Origin: Romboutsia faecis
GTDB lineage: Bacteria; Bacillota; Clostridia; Peptostreptococcales; Peptostreptococcaceae
Reading direction: 5' to 3'
DNA length: 64,000 nt
Assembly (NCBI RefSeq): GCF_014323405.1
Contig: NZ_JACRWE010000001.1
Coordinates: forward strand, 248,001 to 312,000
Within the stretch, counting starts at the first letter, position 1, and the number at the start of each line of letters is the position of its first letter. Positions 26,896-35,706 of this stretch are shown piece by piece. Made by a program: the position numbers and the translations under genes. Below the pieces are notes generated by a model. That model was not told the DNA's origin. It ran no database searches and saw only the letters and a list, made by a program, of their open reading frames with translations.

Positions 26896-27993
26896 TTAAA
26901 ATTTTACTAGTCTATCAATTGCATACTCAAAAAATTTCTGATATGATTCGCAGAAATAGTTTAGCGATAAATTTCCATCCATATTTTCATCTCTATCTCT
27001 TCTACATCCACCTCTACATAGATTTTTCCACTTACATTCAATACAACTATCATCTAGCTTTAATGAAGATCTTATAAAATTACTTTCCTTCATTTTTCTA
27101 TCTATATCTTCAAAATCACTTTCTATTATATTCCCTATCTTTTGTTCGTCTAATACATAAAAATCACAAGGATATATACTTCCATCAGCCTCTATTACAT
27201 TTTGAAATGTGCAATGACCAATCATACCACAGGCTTCTGGCCTAACTCCTTTAATTATACCTACAATATTTTCAAAATATCTATTATATACAAATCTTCC
27301 ATTTTTCATATCCTCATACCATAAATCGAACAAATCTTTTAAAAACTGTCCATAAAGCTTTGGAGTAATTGAATACTTATGACCTCCCCTTTTTTCACCT
27401 ATAGGATCCAAACATGGTATATACTGTTGGTATGAAAAATTCTTTTCTTTGTAGAACTTATATATGATATTTATATTTTTTGCGACATAAGAAGTTACTA
27501 CAGTCAATATATTATATTCTACTTTATATTTATTGAAAAGCTCTATTGTTTCTAGTATCTTATCGTAAGTACCTTCTTTATTTACACCTATCCTATTTAT
27601 GTCATTTATATCTTTAGTTCCATCTAATGATATTCCTACAAGAAAATTATTGTTATGTAAAAATTTCGCCCATTCTTTATCTATTACATATCCATTAGTT
27701 TGAATTGAATTATGTATTATTAATTCCTTTTTATTATATTTCTTTTGAAACTTTATTAAGTTTTTATAAAAGTCAATACCTACTAAAGTTGGTTCACCAC
27801 CTTGAAAAGTAAATGTACATTCTTTCTCTGCAAACTTTAGAGCTTTCTTTACTATTTGTTCTAAAGTTTTAACGCTCATAAATCCATAAGAATGTACTTC
27901 TCTATTATCAGATACATCCTCATAAAAACAATACTTGCATTTTAAATTACAATATCCTGATGCTGGTTTAATTAATAAATTTAATGGATACAT
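26896..27993 (-). CDS. anaerobic sulfatase-maturating radical SAM enzyme
   Basis: 365 residues, very close in length and text to the Clostridium perfringens anSME. Radical SAM motif CNLKCKYC at C15/C19/C22 (CxxxCxxC) binds the cluster that cleaves S-adenosylmethionine; TFQGGEPTL follows, then SIQTNG and GISLDG. The C-terminal SPASM domain has two auxiliary-cluster Cys sets (CGMIGHC, YPCDFYVLD, CIECKWKNLCRGGCRR). It oxidises an active-site Cys or Ser of sulfatases to formylglycine. No sulfatase gene is in the window; clients are elsewhere, plausibly for sulfated host glycans such as those opened by the PL8 lyase. Confidence 0.93.
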   Translation of the reverse strand: MYPLNLLIKPASGYCNLKCKYCFYEDVSDNREVHSYGFMSVKTLEQIVKKALKFAEKECTFTFQGGEPTLVGIDFYKNLIKFQKKYNKKELIIHNSIQTNGYVIDKEWAKFLHNNNFLVGISLDGTKDINDINRIGVNKEGTYDKILETIELFNKYKVEYNILTVVTSYVAKNINIIYKFYKEKNFSYQQYIPCLDPIGEKRGGHKYSITPKLYGQFLKDLFDLWYEDMKNGRFVYNRYFENIVGIIKGVRPEACGMIGHCTFQNVIEADGSIYPCDFYVLDEQKIGNIIESDFEDIDRKMKESNFIRSSLKLDDSCIECKWKNLCRGGCRRDRDENMDGNLSLNYFCESYQKFFEYAIDRLVKF

Positions 27994-28181
27994 TCTTAGC
28001 TCCCCCTCTATAGTGATACTCCTGTAAATTCAATTATATTAAATATATTTATAAATACCAATAAAATTAAAACTAAAAAAGAAATTGTTGAATTATATCA
28101 TCACTCATTTGATTTGATATATAGCTTCCATATTATTATATCATTTTCAAAATAATAACTATATCACAAACCGTATTATGA

Positions 28182-28570
28182 TTAATCAAATAAAAATAAA
28201 TTATATATACCACTATATACTACCATAAATGTTGTTATGGCAAGAGTAATTATCATGCTTAACACATCTATCCAAGTATAACCATAAACGAAAGTATTTA
28301 GAGTATATAAAATTAAAATTATAGCACCTACTATAGTAATAAATTCATTAAACACAAATATCTTCCATTTAAATTCTTTGCTAAGTTTCTTAGTATTATT
28401 TAAAAATTCTTTTGATAAAGGAAGCTCTATCTAATTTAACATCAAATATAGATTCATATACACTATGATATAAGTAATATGTTATTAATATTATCCATAT
28501 TTTTTTATTTGTTTTATGTAAATCAATAAAACTCCTTTCAATTAAATCAAATAATTTTATTTTTTTTCAT
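28182..28570 (-). pseudogene. membrane protein gene broken by frameshifts
   Basis: ATG 28568-28570 with AGAGGG upstream stops after seven codons. A shift in the following A run continues KLFDLIERSFIDLHKTNKK with a helix (IWIILITYYLYHS), ending in a stop near 28430; a second shift gives ELPLSKEFLNNTKKLSKEF and two more helices to a stop at 28182. At least two frameshifts in one gene of about 130 codons; family unknown. Confidence 0.65.
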
Positions 28571-28599
28571 ACAATTATCCCTCTTTATATTTAAAAATA

Positions 28600-29505
28600 T
28601 TATCTATTGTTAATCTCATTATCTCCATCCAATCCATTCTCATCAAAATTCATAAAAACACGGCTCTCTAAATCAACATAGTAAGTATTAAATACTATAG
28701 AACCAAAAATTGATGCTCCTATTAAAAATACACTTGCTATCACAGGATAAGATTTATTCTTTTTATCTTTTTCTGTAAATGCAATTTGACTAAATGCTAA
28801 TACAAACATGAATACCATTGCAACTTTAGAGTAATCCTCTAAAATTTTAACATTTAATAAAATCTTAGAATCCTTTAGATATTGTTCAAAGTGTTTTGAG
28901 TTTTCTTTTGTTTCTACTGCTTGTTGATAGAATCCATCACCACTAAGATATACTATCCTTTGTCCATTTTTATTGTAGCTTAACTTATATTCATATTTAT
29001 TTGACTTTATATATTCATCAGTTTTTTCTATATAAGAGTAATAATTATAAGTAAACCCTACGAAAAACATTAATATAACTATTAATAGTTTTTTATTATT
29101 TGCAATTCTTATTTTTCTTTCAAGCTTCACGCCATTCACTGACTTTATATATTTTCTTTCTACGATTCTAGCATAGATTAATATAAGTTGTGATATTATG
29201 ATTATCCCAAAACTACTAAAGCTACCTGTTCTAAATGCAATTAAAATAAAAATTTTAATACCTAAATATATATCTATCAAAATCAAAGATCTTTTCATTT
29301 TTTTGAGATACATATCCCTATCTATGTATTCAACTTTATCATTAATCATTTCATCATATAAAACCTTGTCTATATATTTATGTGTAAAATATATAATACC
29401 TATCATAATAATTAAATCCATAATTTTTTCTATGAATATATTTGTGATAAATCCTATTACAAGTCCTATTAGAATTATTTTTTTGTCTTTTTCTTCTAAT
29501 TTCAT
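28600..29505 (-). CDS. multi-spanning membrane protein of unknown family
   Basis: 301 residues; helices near 10-45, 72-92, 95-112, 136-155, 222-240 and 252-275, with an outside loop (about 156-220) rich in Tyr, Lys and Asn (YKLSYNKNGQRIVYLSGDGF). AAAAGGGGAG precedes the ATG. The C terminus is acidic (ENGLDGDNEI). The next gene downstream is a broken membrane protein, perhaps a former partner. I do not recognise the family. Confidence 0.7.
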   Translation of the reverse strand: MKLEEKDKKIILIGLVIGFITNIFIEKIMDLIIMIGIIYFTHKYIDKVLYDEMINDKVEYIDRDMYLKKMKRSLILIDIYLGIKIFILIAFRTGSFSSFGIIIISQLILIYARIVERKYIKSVNGVKLERKIRIANNKKLLIVILMFFVGFTYNYYSYIEKTDEYIKSNKYEYKLSYNKNGQRIVYLSGDGFYQQAVETKENSKHFEQYLKDSKILLNVKILEDYSKVAMVFMFVLAFSQIAFTEKDKKNKSYPVIASVFLIGASIFGSIVFNTYYVDLESRVFMNFDENGLDGDNEINNR

Positions 29506-29685
29506 CTGCTCCCCTTTTATACTTTATTCTCTGACTTACATTATATTTCACATTCAATATATTAGATATTTTAACAATAATCAATATTTTATGCAAAACT
29601 GGTCGTTAAACTGACAAAATTAGTATTATCTATTTTAATCATTAAATTAATTAATTTTTTAACTTGTTGTATTAATTTAACTAAA

Positions 29686-29714
29686 ATGCCTATCTCTTTA
29701 TAAAGGATAGGCAT
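29686..29714 (-). terminator. terminator of gpmA
   Basis: ATGCCTATC and GATAGGCAT form a perfect 9-bp stem with TTTTAGTT after it on the minus strand. Confidence 0.85.
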
Positions 29715-29750
29715 CTAAAATAATATAGTGTAGCTAAGTTAATCAGTATA

Positions 29751-30485
29751 TCATTCTATATACTTAGCAATCTCATCTTTTGGAACTTCACCTTCTAATG
29801 ATAAATAGTAATGTTTAATTGGTTTTAAGTCATCATCTAATTCATATATTAAAGGAGTTCCTGTAGGTATATTCAGATTTGCAACACCGTCACTTTCCAT
29901 ATTATCTAGATATTTCACTAAGGCTCTTAAAGTATTCCCATGTGCAGATATTATAACTTTTTTATTATCCTTTAAATTTGGTACTATTACCTCATTCCAC
30001 TCTTCTATTACCCTTTTTTCTGTGTCAGCTAAACTTTCTGTAAATGGTATTTTATTCTTTGGTAAATGGCTATATTTAATATCGCCACCTGAGTATCTAG
30101 AGTCATCTTTTGTTAGTGGTGGAGGTGCTATATTTACTGATCTTCTCCACTCATGTACTTGTTTCTCACCATATTTTTTAGCTGTTTCATCTTTATTTAA
30201 ACCTTGTAAAGCTCCATAATGCCTTTCATTCAATTTCCAGCACTTATATACTGGTATCCACATAAGATCCATTTCATGAAGAACTATCCATAGAGTTCTT
30301 ATAGACCTTTTAAGAACTGATGTATAAGCTATATCAAATTTATATCCATGTTCTTTCAAAATTTTTCCAGCCTTTCTAGCTTCAATTAATCCATTTTCTG
30401 ATAAATCTACGTCAGTCCATCCTGTAAATCTATTTTCTAAGTTCCATAAACTTTGTCCATGCCTTATTAATACAACTTCTATCAT
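29751..30485 (-). CDS. gpmA: 2,3-bisphosphoglycerate-dependent phosphoglycerate mutase
   Basis: 244 residues, full length. The phosphohistidine motif [12 protein letters not shown] puts the catalytic His at residue 9; [14 protein letters not shown] carries the proton donor Glu, and [11 protein letters not shown] the second His. [14 protein letters not shown] is the substrate-loop region of the dPGM family. It interconverts 3- and 2-phosphoglycerate in glycolysis, in the cytoplasm. Single gene with its own terminator. Many Clostridia rely on the Mn-dependent GpmI instead, so this may be an additional isozyme. Confidence 0.95.
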   Translation of the reverse strand: MIEVVLIRHGQSLWNLENRFTGWTDVDLSENGLIEARKAGKILKEHGYKFDIAYTSVLKRSIRTLWIVLHEMDLMWIPVYKCWKLNERHYGALQGLNKDETAKKYGEKQVHEWRRSVNIAPPPLTKDDSRYSGGDIKYSHLPKNKIPFTESLADTEKRVIEEWNEVIVPNLKDNKKVIISAHGNTLRALVKYLDNMESDGVANLNIPTGTPLIYELDDDLKPIKHYYLSLEGEVPKDEIAKYIE

Positions 30486-30625
30486 TAATTTAACTCCTCT
30501 CTTGGTAGTCTTATTATGAATTATATTCTCTAATACTATTTATATTAAATACCTTAGGCTAAGTATTATGATTAATTTTATTTTTATATGCTTTTATTTT
30601 ATTAAATGGTATATAAGCACAATAA

Positions 30626-30658
30626 AAGGTCTATCCCAATAACTGGGATAGACCTTTT
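30626..30658 (-). terminator. terminator of the yidC-like gene
   Basis: AAAGGTCTATCCCA pairs with TGGGATAGACCTTT around a short loop; T run on both strands; it abuts the stop codon at 30664. Confidence 0.88.
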
Positions 30659-30663
30659 ATATA

Positions 30664-31314
30664 TTAATTGAAACTCAATTTATTTTTCTGTTTTATATAT
30701 ATTTTAAAGCAAATATCCTCCACAAAAGAATAAATGCTGCTAGTTATAAAATAAAGCCCTATAGCTACCGGAGTCTTAGCCGTCAAAATAAAGCTCATTA
30801 TAGCTGTAGAAATTACCATATGTTTGTTAAATGCAACCTTAGAGCTTGCCTTAAAATAAGGAATCAATCCAATTAAGTTCGGCGCTAACATTGCTAATGT
30901 ATATATACAAGGTATTATAAATAAATTATCACATACATTTAAACTACTAATCCAAGGAATCAGCACACTTCTATCATTATGAGGCATATTTAAAAATGTA
31001 TTATAAAGTGCATAAACTATTGGCATTTGTAGTAAAAGCGTTGAACATCCTAACATACTTTTCATAGTTTCTGCCGAATGTTGTTGTATCTGCTTTTCAA
31101 GTTCTTTGGTATTATTTTTATACTTTTCTTTTATGTGCTCCATATTCTCTACCAAATCTTGCTGTTTTCTCATAGCAAACTTTTGTTTTAAAGAAAGAGG
31201 CATTAAAATTAACTTTACTAGTAAAGTTATAAGCACTATTGATACCCCTAAATCTCCTGTATAACTGAATAATGTATTTAATAAATCTTGTAACATACTT
31301 GAAATGAAATTCAT
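30664..31314 (-). CDS. yidC: YidC/Oxa1/Alb3 family membrane insertase
   Basis: 216 residues, the five-helix core typical of Gram-positive YidC without the large periplasmic domain. Helix 1 VSIVLITLLVKLILMPLSLK leads into the cytoplasmic hairpin AMRKQQDLVENMEHIKEKYK; LLQMPIVYALYNTF and the PVAIGLYFITSSIYSF end follow. No signal peptide Cys at the start, unlike SpoIIIJ lipoproteins, so it may be a second, specialised paralogue. It follows a 76-codon membrane peptide gene that starts the operon. Inserts proteins into the cytoplasmic membrane. Confidence 0.9.
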   Translation of the reverse strand: MNFISSMLQDLLNTLFSYTGDLGVSIVLITLLVKLILMPLSLKQKFAMRKQQDLVENMEHIKEKYKNNTKELEKQIQQHSAETMKSMLGCSTLLLQMPIVYALYNTFLNMPHNDRSVLIPWISSLNVCDNLFIIPCIYTLAMLAPNLIGLIPYFKASSKVAFNKHMVISTAIMSFILTAKTPVAIGLYFITSSIYSFVEDICFKIYIKQKNKLSFN

Positions 31315-31366
31315 TTTATTTTCTCCTTTTAGTTTCGTTTTAGTTTATAAAATGCATCATTTCAAT

Positions 31367-31597
31367 TTAAAATAAGCTACAATACCTCCAAATATAATAT
31401 TTCTGAAAACTAAAGTACTGCCTTGGTTCTAGCATTTCAGAGTATCTAAACCTATTTAGAAATATATTTTTTATTAAAAAATATTCAATTTGATGAGATA
31501 AGCTTTTTTTACAAAAATAAGATAGACAGCCAATTATTGATAGCAAGAATGTCATATAGATTAATATGTAAAATATATTATCTAAGTCTAACTTCAT
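31367..31597 (-). CDS. small membrane protein ahead of yidC
   Basis: 76 codons from ATG 31595-31597 with GAGGTG upstream. One strong helix (about 8-27). The written C terminus ([16 protein letters not shown]) looks unnatural; in another frame the same DNA reads [20 protein letters not shown] and stops near 31357, a better membrane-helix end. A small frameshift near 31430 is therefore likely. Family unknown; the operon with yidC suggests a YidC client or helper. Confidence 0.5.
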   Translation of the reverse strand: MKLDLDNIFYILIYMTFLLSIIGCLSYFCKKSLSHQIEYFLIKNIFLNRFRYSEMLEPRQYFSFQKYYIWRYCSLF

Positions 31598-31947
31598 TTG
31601 TTCACCTCATTAAATTTTGATTAAATATTGATATTAGTATAACTTATGATTCTTATAATGTAAATATTTTTCCTAACGCTATTCTTTGTTTATTCTAATT
31701 ATTCTTTTTAATATATAATCCTTATGATAAATCTTCAAATATATGAATACTTTATTAGCACTCTATGATGAAACTAGCATAGCTATTGTTAATATCAATA
31801 AAAAATAAGGTAAAATGCTAAACCCTATTCTTTGAGATAATTACTATGAAATACTTACAAAACTAAAGGAAGAATATTAATATCTACTAAAAGAGCTGTT
31901 TTAATACAGCTCTTTTGCTTTAAACATAAAAATTCTCTCGCATATGT
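31598..31947. other. intergenic region with an orphan terminator
   Basis: No gene supported. A clear hairpin (31889-31916) remains without an obvious upstream gene, consistent with a lost gene. Confidence 0.5.
31889..31916. terminator. orphan terminator
   Basis: AAAAGAGCTGT and ACAGCTCTTTT, perfect 11-bp stem with loop TTTAAT and T runs on both strands. Confidence 0.8.
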
Positions 31948-32028
31948 TTATTCAAATATACTGCAATACCATAATGAATGATCATTTAATGTACCATCAA
32001 CATCCATTGCTATTGCTTTTATGCTCAT
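31948..32028 (-). pseudogene. HAD hydrolase N-terminal relic
   Basis: ATG 32026-32028 (GTAGGAAAT upstream) opens MSIKAIAMDVDGTLND, the HAD motif I (DxDGT), and stops after 26 codons. The remaining 90% of the Cof-type phosphatase is absent. It lies 83 bases outside the left end of the insertion sequence, so the insertion did not itself cut the gene. Confidence 0.75.
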
Positions 32029-32110
32029 AATATTTCCTACCATTTATAATATTTTTATTAAATTATCAATTTTATTTATCATTTTAATCTTAATTTTAAT
32101 TTTAAATAAA

Positions 32111-32134
32111 GGCTATGTTAGCCATCTTAGTGAT
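32111..32134 (+). repeat. IS1595 left terminal inverted repeat
   Basis: Begins GGCTATGTTAGCCATCTTAG; pairs with 33791-33814 at 21 of 24 positions. Confidence 0.93.
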
Positions 32135-32145
32135 AAATATGACAT

Positions 32146-32203
32146 AAAAACAACCACACCTTAGACTTTTCAATATATTAAGTTCTAAGATGTGGTTGTT
32201 TTT
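32146..32203. terminator. terminator inside the IS, next to its left end
   Basis: AAAAACAACCACaCCTTAGA pairs with TCTAAGaTGTGGTTGTTTTT (19 of 20). It ends transcription from the passenger gene and could also shield the element from outside transcription. Confidence 0.85.
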
Positions 32204-32259
32204 ATAACTTACTATAAATTGTTCGTAATATATTAATATTGCAAACGCATATATTTTAC

Positions 32260-32598
32260 TTATTTACTATATAAATTTTTCATCCATTCATTGAGTTCTT
32301 CTCTAATATAATAAGTTTCTCCGTTTATATTTATACTTGGTATATCTAAATGTTGATTTAAAAAGTTATCAAGTTGTTTTTTTGACAATCCAAAGTATCT
32401 ACGCATATACTTCTTTTTTACAAATTTACTTTGTCGTATATCTTCATTTTGCATTCTTAATAAATCCCACATACTAGTCTCATCTTTATGAACTTCTCCC
32501 TTACTAAAACAAGTAAGTCCATTTCTTATTCCGTTTCCTATAAAATATCCAGCTATAATTATAGATACACCTAGAGTGTATGCTGATGAGCTATCCAT
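32260..32598 (-). CDS. IS passenger: membrane-anchored protein with excisionase-like HTH
   Basis: 112 residues from ATG 32596-32598 behind GGGAGGGG; an upstream in-frame ATG overlaps that site. One N-terminal helix (about 6-25) is followed by a basic linker and a C-terminal domain, RRYFGLSKKQLDNFLNQHLD then NGETYYIREELNEWMK, that looks like an excisionase-type winged helix. It lies between the transposase and the left end of the element. Such passengers are known in some IS1595 groups, but I know no match for this one. A role in controlling transposition is a guess. Confidence 0.65.
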   Translation of the reverse strand: MDSSSAYTLGVSIIIAGYFIGNGIRNGLTCFSKGEVHKDETSMWDLLRMQNEDIRQSKFVKKKYMRRYFGLSKKQLDNFLNQHLDIPSININGETYYIREELNEWMKNLYSK

Positions 32599-32738
32599 AT
32601 TTACTTCCCCTCCCATAAATTCATTACGTCTTCATTTCACATTATATAACAATTGCGAACTTAATTATATTATATAAAGTATTCAACTATTTTCCAATTA
32701 TAAAATGGTTTCATTAATTTGAAGTAAAGTTCCTTATT

Positions 32739-33761
32739 TTATGTTAACTCAATGAATCTATTTCTAATAGTGGCTCTAGTTACATATGTATCCTTAGTAG
32801 CTACATTCACTAGCATATCTTTAATTCGGTCATTCTTTTTATTCTTCTTACTTAGTTGTAGAAATTTAAACCAAGCCAAATAATTATTGATATATTTTGT
32901 GGATACACCATTAAAAGTCATTAACCATCTCTTAAAGCTACTGTGAAGAGCATTTATATGCTGTAAATGATAAACACTATCTATCATTGATTTTCCTCTA
33001 GGAACTTGCTTTAACTCTATGTTCAACTTGTCCTTTATTCCCATATATGATTTATGTGAGTCTACGCAAAAAGTAGCATCTTCACATATTTTATTGTCAA
33101 AGAAGTTAACTATTTGATTTGTTGTAATTCTACCATTACAAATAGCACCCATAAGGATATTTCCTTTTCTATCAATTGCTGTCTCTATACAAATTTGCTC
33201 TTTTGATATTCCTCTTTTCTTCTTATCATTTTTACCTTTACCTCTTTTTCTAGGGTTTCTAGGCATTACAAATGTAGTACTTTTAGAATGATTCCCTTTA
33301 AAAGACTCTTTAATAAAGCATTCATCTACTTCAACTATACCTTCAACTTTATCATTTTTTAATGATAGATTTATTACATCAAGTATCCTATGACGCATGT
33401 AAAAAGACGTTTTAACACCCACTCCGACTTCTTCAGCACATTTTCTTATAGAAAGTCCTAATATCATTAATTCGCAGTATTTTAGCCATTTATCTAAGCC
33501 TAATTTTGTATTAGAGAATGGAGACATAGTAAACTCATCAAAACTTGTACGACAACATTTACATATATATCTTTGTCTTCCGTTAGATTTCCCATTTTTA
33601 TTTACATCTTTACATTGACATTTTGGGCATTCGTATCCTCTAGAAAATCTGCTTTCTTTAACATTATCTCTAATTTCAGAGGAATTAAATAAAGTACTTA
33701 ATACTTCTTGTGCTACTGAAATTAACTCTGTAAGTTCATTCTTTTTCCAATCTTTTATCAT
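32739..33761 (-). CDS. IS1595 family transposase
   Basis: 340 residues. The N-terminal zinc ribbon has CPKCQCKD and CKCCRTSF; a helix-turn-helix region follows (GLSIRKCAEEVGVGVKTSFY). The ISXO2-like DDE catalytic domain shows VEVDECFIKES (first Asp), TFCVDSHKSY (second Asp) and the HINALHSSFKRWLMTFNGVS block with YLAWFKF typical of IS1595. A Lys/Arg-rich insertion (RNPRKRGKGKNDKKKRG) sits between. Complete and undamaged, so potentially active in cis. The start has only a weak ribosome binding site. Confidence 0.95.
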   Translation of the reverse strand: MIKDWKKNELTELISVAQEVLSTLFNSSEIRDNVKESRFSRGYECPKCQCKDVNKNGKSNGRQRYICKCCRTSFDEFTMSPFSNTKLGLDKWLKYCELMILGLSIRKCAEEVGVGVKTSFYMRHRILDVINLSLKNDKVEGIVEVDECFIKESFKGNHSKSTTFVMPRNPRKRGKGKNDKKKRGISKEQICIETAIDRKGNILMGAICNGRITTNQIVNFFDNKICEDATFCVDSHKSYMGIKDKLNIELKQVPRGKSMIDSVYHLQHINALHSSFKRWLMTFNGVSTKYINNYLAWFKFLQLSKKNKKNDRIKDMLVNVATKDTYVTRATIRNRFIELT

Positions 33762-33790
33762 AGCTTTTATATCTATTTTAGATATAATTA

Positions 33791-33814
33791 ATCACAAAGT
33801 TAGCTAACATAGCC
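33791..33814 (-). repeat. IS1595 right terminal inverted repeat
   Basis: Reverse complement begins GGCTATGTTAGCTAACTTTG; the adjoining TAAATAAA repeats the left-flank target sequence. Confidence 0.93.
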
Positions 33815-33822
33815 TAAATAAA

Positions 33823-33855
33823 AAAGGTACTTATTTTATATTAATAAGTACCTTT
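33823..33855 (-). terminator. terminator of the mgtC-like gene
   Basis: AAAGGTACTTATT and AATAAGTACCTTT, perfect 13-bp stem; its right arm touches the stop codon. The IS inserted a few bases beyond it. Confidence 0.85.
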
Positions 33856-34315
33856 AAAACTCACTCTCATCATCTTCTTCATTTTCTTTACGTCTTTTCT
33901 TTATAAATCTAGATATTAAAACATTTAATTCAATTAATATAGCTGTAACTATAGCTATTCCATAATAACCTAATCCAATAGATATACCTATTGCTGCTAA
34001 ACAAAAAACTATTGATGCACTAGTTAATCCTCTAACTGATTTTTCATTATCATTTCTTTGAGTAAATATAACTCCTCCACCTATGAAACCTATAGAACTT
34101 ATTATTGTAGATATAAGTCTTGAAGGGTCTGCATCTGTGCCAATTGCATAAGCTGATATTATTGTCAAAAGCGTACATCCAAGAGTTAAGGTTGACAATG
34201 TTCCAAAACCAATAACTCCACCTCTATTTCCACGTTCAAGTCCTATGATTCCGCCTATTAATGCTGCAAGTAATAATTTCGGTATATGCTCTTGTAGTAA
34301 CATTAATTCTTCCAT
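33854..34315 (-). CDS. MgtC/SapB family membrane protein
   Basis: 153 residues. Membrane helices carry the MgtC signature: LLAALIGGIIGLERGNRGG, GFGTLSTLTLGCTLLTIISAY, SSIGFIGGGVIFTQ and VRGLTSASIVFCLAAIGISI. The C terminus is short and charged, without the ACT-like domain of Salmonella MgtC, so it is the SapB-type form. Members are linked to magnesium homeostasis and, in pathogens, to control of ATP synthase. No magnesium riboswitch is visible in the leader. AAAGGAG precedes the start. Confidence 0.9.
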   Translation of the reverse strand: MEELMLLQEHIPKLLLAALIGGIIGLERGNRGGVIGFGTLSTLTLGCTLLTIISAYAIGTDADPSRLISTIISSIGFIGGGVIFTQRNDNEKSVRGLTSASIVFCLAAIGISIGLGYYGIAIVTAILIELNVLISRFIKKRRKENEEDDESEF

Positions 34316-34523
34316 ATACTTCTCCTTTCTAATTTAATAACCATTGATGTTTTATACATAATACACTATCTTATTCTTTTAAGCAAATATATAAAAGTAA
34401 AAAATCCTACTAATTACATCTTTTTAAGTATATAGCAGATATGTAATTCTTTATTTAGTATGTTCTCCCTAAAAATTATAATTATTTGTTAATATATCTA
34501 TCTATATTTAAATTTTATACAAA

Positions 34524-34571
34524 ATATACTCCCTTTATAATAAGAATTTTATTATTATAAAGAGAGTATAT
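34524..34571 (-). terminator. terminator of the polysaccharide deacetylase gene
   Basis: ATATACTCcCTTTATAATAA pairs with TTATTATAAAGaGAGTATAT (19 of 20) just after the stop at 34605. Confidence 0.82.
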
Positions 34572-34604
34572 CACCTAGATATATTATATTATTTTTTCAT
34601 AATT

Positions 34605-35504
34605 CTATGATAACGTCTTAAACTCATAACCTTGTTCTTTAAAATATCTAATTATATCTGGAAGAGCCTTAGCAGTTTCATCTTTTCCATATGTATCATG
34701 CATTAATAAGACTACTATATCTTTTCCAGAAGATGTTTTTATAGTTTGTTTTACTAATTCTTGAGCATTTTTCTTCTTACCTTCAGCATCTGAATTTAAA
34801 GCATTCCAGTCTATTTCAGCCATATTATTTTCATCTAAATATTCATCTAGCTTATCCATCTTATTCCAAGAAATATACCCTCCAGGACATCTTATAACTC
34901 TAGTTGAAAAATGTTCCCCTAGTATATCTTTTAAGATCTCGTCAGTTTTTTGAAAGTCTTTTTTAAAAGCATCAATGTCTAAATTTCTGCCAGGATATAA
35001 GGTATGATAGTCATGACTATATGAGTGATTCCCTATTGCATTTCCATAATCAAATGATGTCTTAATTAGTTCTTTGGCTTTTTCGCCTCCGTCTTCTATT
35101 GTTTTTCCGCATACAAAAAATGTAGCTCTTACACCCTCTTCTTTTAACGTTTCTAATATCTTAGGAGTAACAGATGTTGATGATCCATCATCAAAAGTTA
35201 GAAATACAATCTTATTACCATCATTTGAGTAATCACAAGATTTCAATTTTTTTTGTATCTCTTTAGCATCATAGGTATACTCCTTACCTTCTTTATTTAC
35301 TCCAACCATTTTTAACTGTTCTTCAAGTTCTTTCTCTCTATTTTCTTTAGCTACTTTTTCTTGCTGAGCTTGCAATTCTACTTTTTCCTGCTTAATTTCA
35401 TTAACATATTGAGTCACTTCTATTGATGTATAATTCATCGTTGTAATAAGCAAACTAAACCATAAATAAAACAAAATTTGATTTTGATTCTTTTTTATAC
35501 CCAT
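34605..35504 (-). CDS. membrane-anchored polysaccharide deacetylase (CE4/NodB)
   Basis: 299 residues from ATG 35502-35504 with GGGTGAAG upstream; the longer frame has no such site. A signal anchor (about 9-23) and a Lys/Glu coiled coil (35-67) hold the enzyme outside the cell. NodB motifs: FLTFDDG with D105/D106, GNHSYSHDYH (metal His pair), RCPGGYISWN, DWNALNSDA and VVLLMHD. This fits deacetylation of peptidoglycan GlcNAc (PgdA type) or another extracellular amino sugar. Peptidoglycan deacetylation gives lysozyme resistance in Clostridia; target here is inferred. Confidence 0.9.
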   Translation of the reverse strand: MGIKKNQNQILFYLWFSLLITTMNYTSIEVTQYVNEIKQEKVELQAQQEKVAKENREKELEEQLKMVGVNKEGKEYTYDAKEIQKKLKSCDYSNDGNKIVFLTFDDGSSTSVTPKILETLKEEGVRATFFVCGKTIEDGGEKAKELIKTSFDYGNAIGNHSYSHDYHTLYPGRNLDIDAFKKDFQKTDEILKDILGEHFSTRVIRCPGGYISWNKMDKLDEYLDENNMAEIDWNALNSDAEGKKKNAQELVKQTIKTSSGKDIVVLLMHDTYGKDETAKALPDIIRYFKEQGYEFKTLS

Positions 35505-35640
35505 AATCTTCACCCACATATATTTATTAATCACATTTTTATATATATGGATTGACGACATGTCCAATAAGTTCTTTCTAGGATTGTAATCATTTTTAAC
35601 TTTTTAAAATAGATATTTGTTAATGTATTCTAAATAAAAA

Positions 35641-35684
35641 CAAACTATTACAAAATCTCTAAATTAAGCCTCTGCAATAGTTTG
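35641..35684 (-). terminator. terminator of the Cys-rich protein gene
   Basis: CAAACTATT and AATAGTTTG flank a 26-base loop; TTTTTATTTAG follows on the minus strand. Confidence 0.65.
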
Positions 35685-35706
35685 CTTCTTAAATCCAATC
35701 TTACCA

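Larger units (their letters stand above)
32111..33814. mobile_element. complete IS1595-family insertion sequence with passenger gene
   Basis: 1704 bp bounded by 24-bp terminal inverted repeats that match at 21 positions (GGCTATGTTAGC...). The 8 bases outside each end are identical (TAAATAAA at 32103-32110 and 33815-33822), the 8-bp target duplication expected for IS1595. Inside are a terminator hairpin, a 112-residue passenger gene and a full-length transposase gene, both on the minus strand. Intact ends and frame suggest recent and possibly active insertion, between an mgtC terminator and a HAD relic. Confidence 0.95.

Noticed and set aside
31948..32110. HAD gene disrupted by the IS1595 insertion
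   Set aside because: The HAD relic ends 82 bases outside the element, and no continuation is found beyond the right end, so the gene was lost independently.
35641..35706. tRNA-like stretch after the Cys-rich gene
   Set aside because: It lacks conserved T-arm text and a 7-bp acceptor stem; it is a terminator hairpin.
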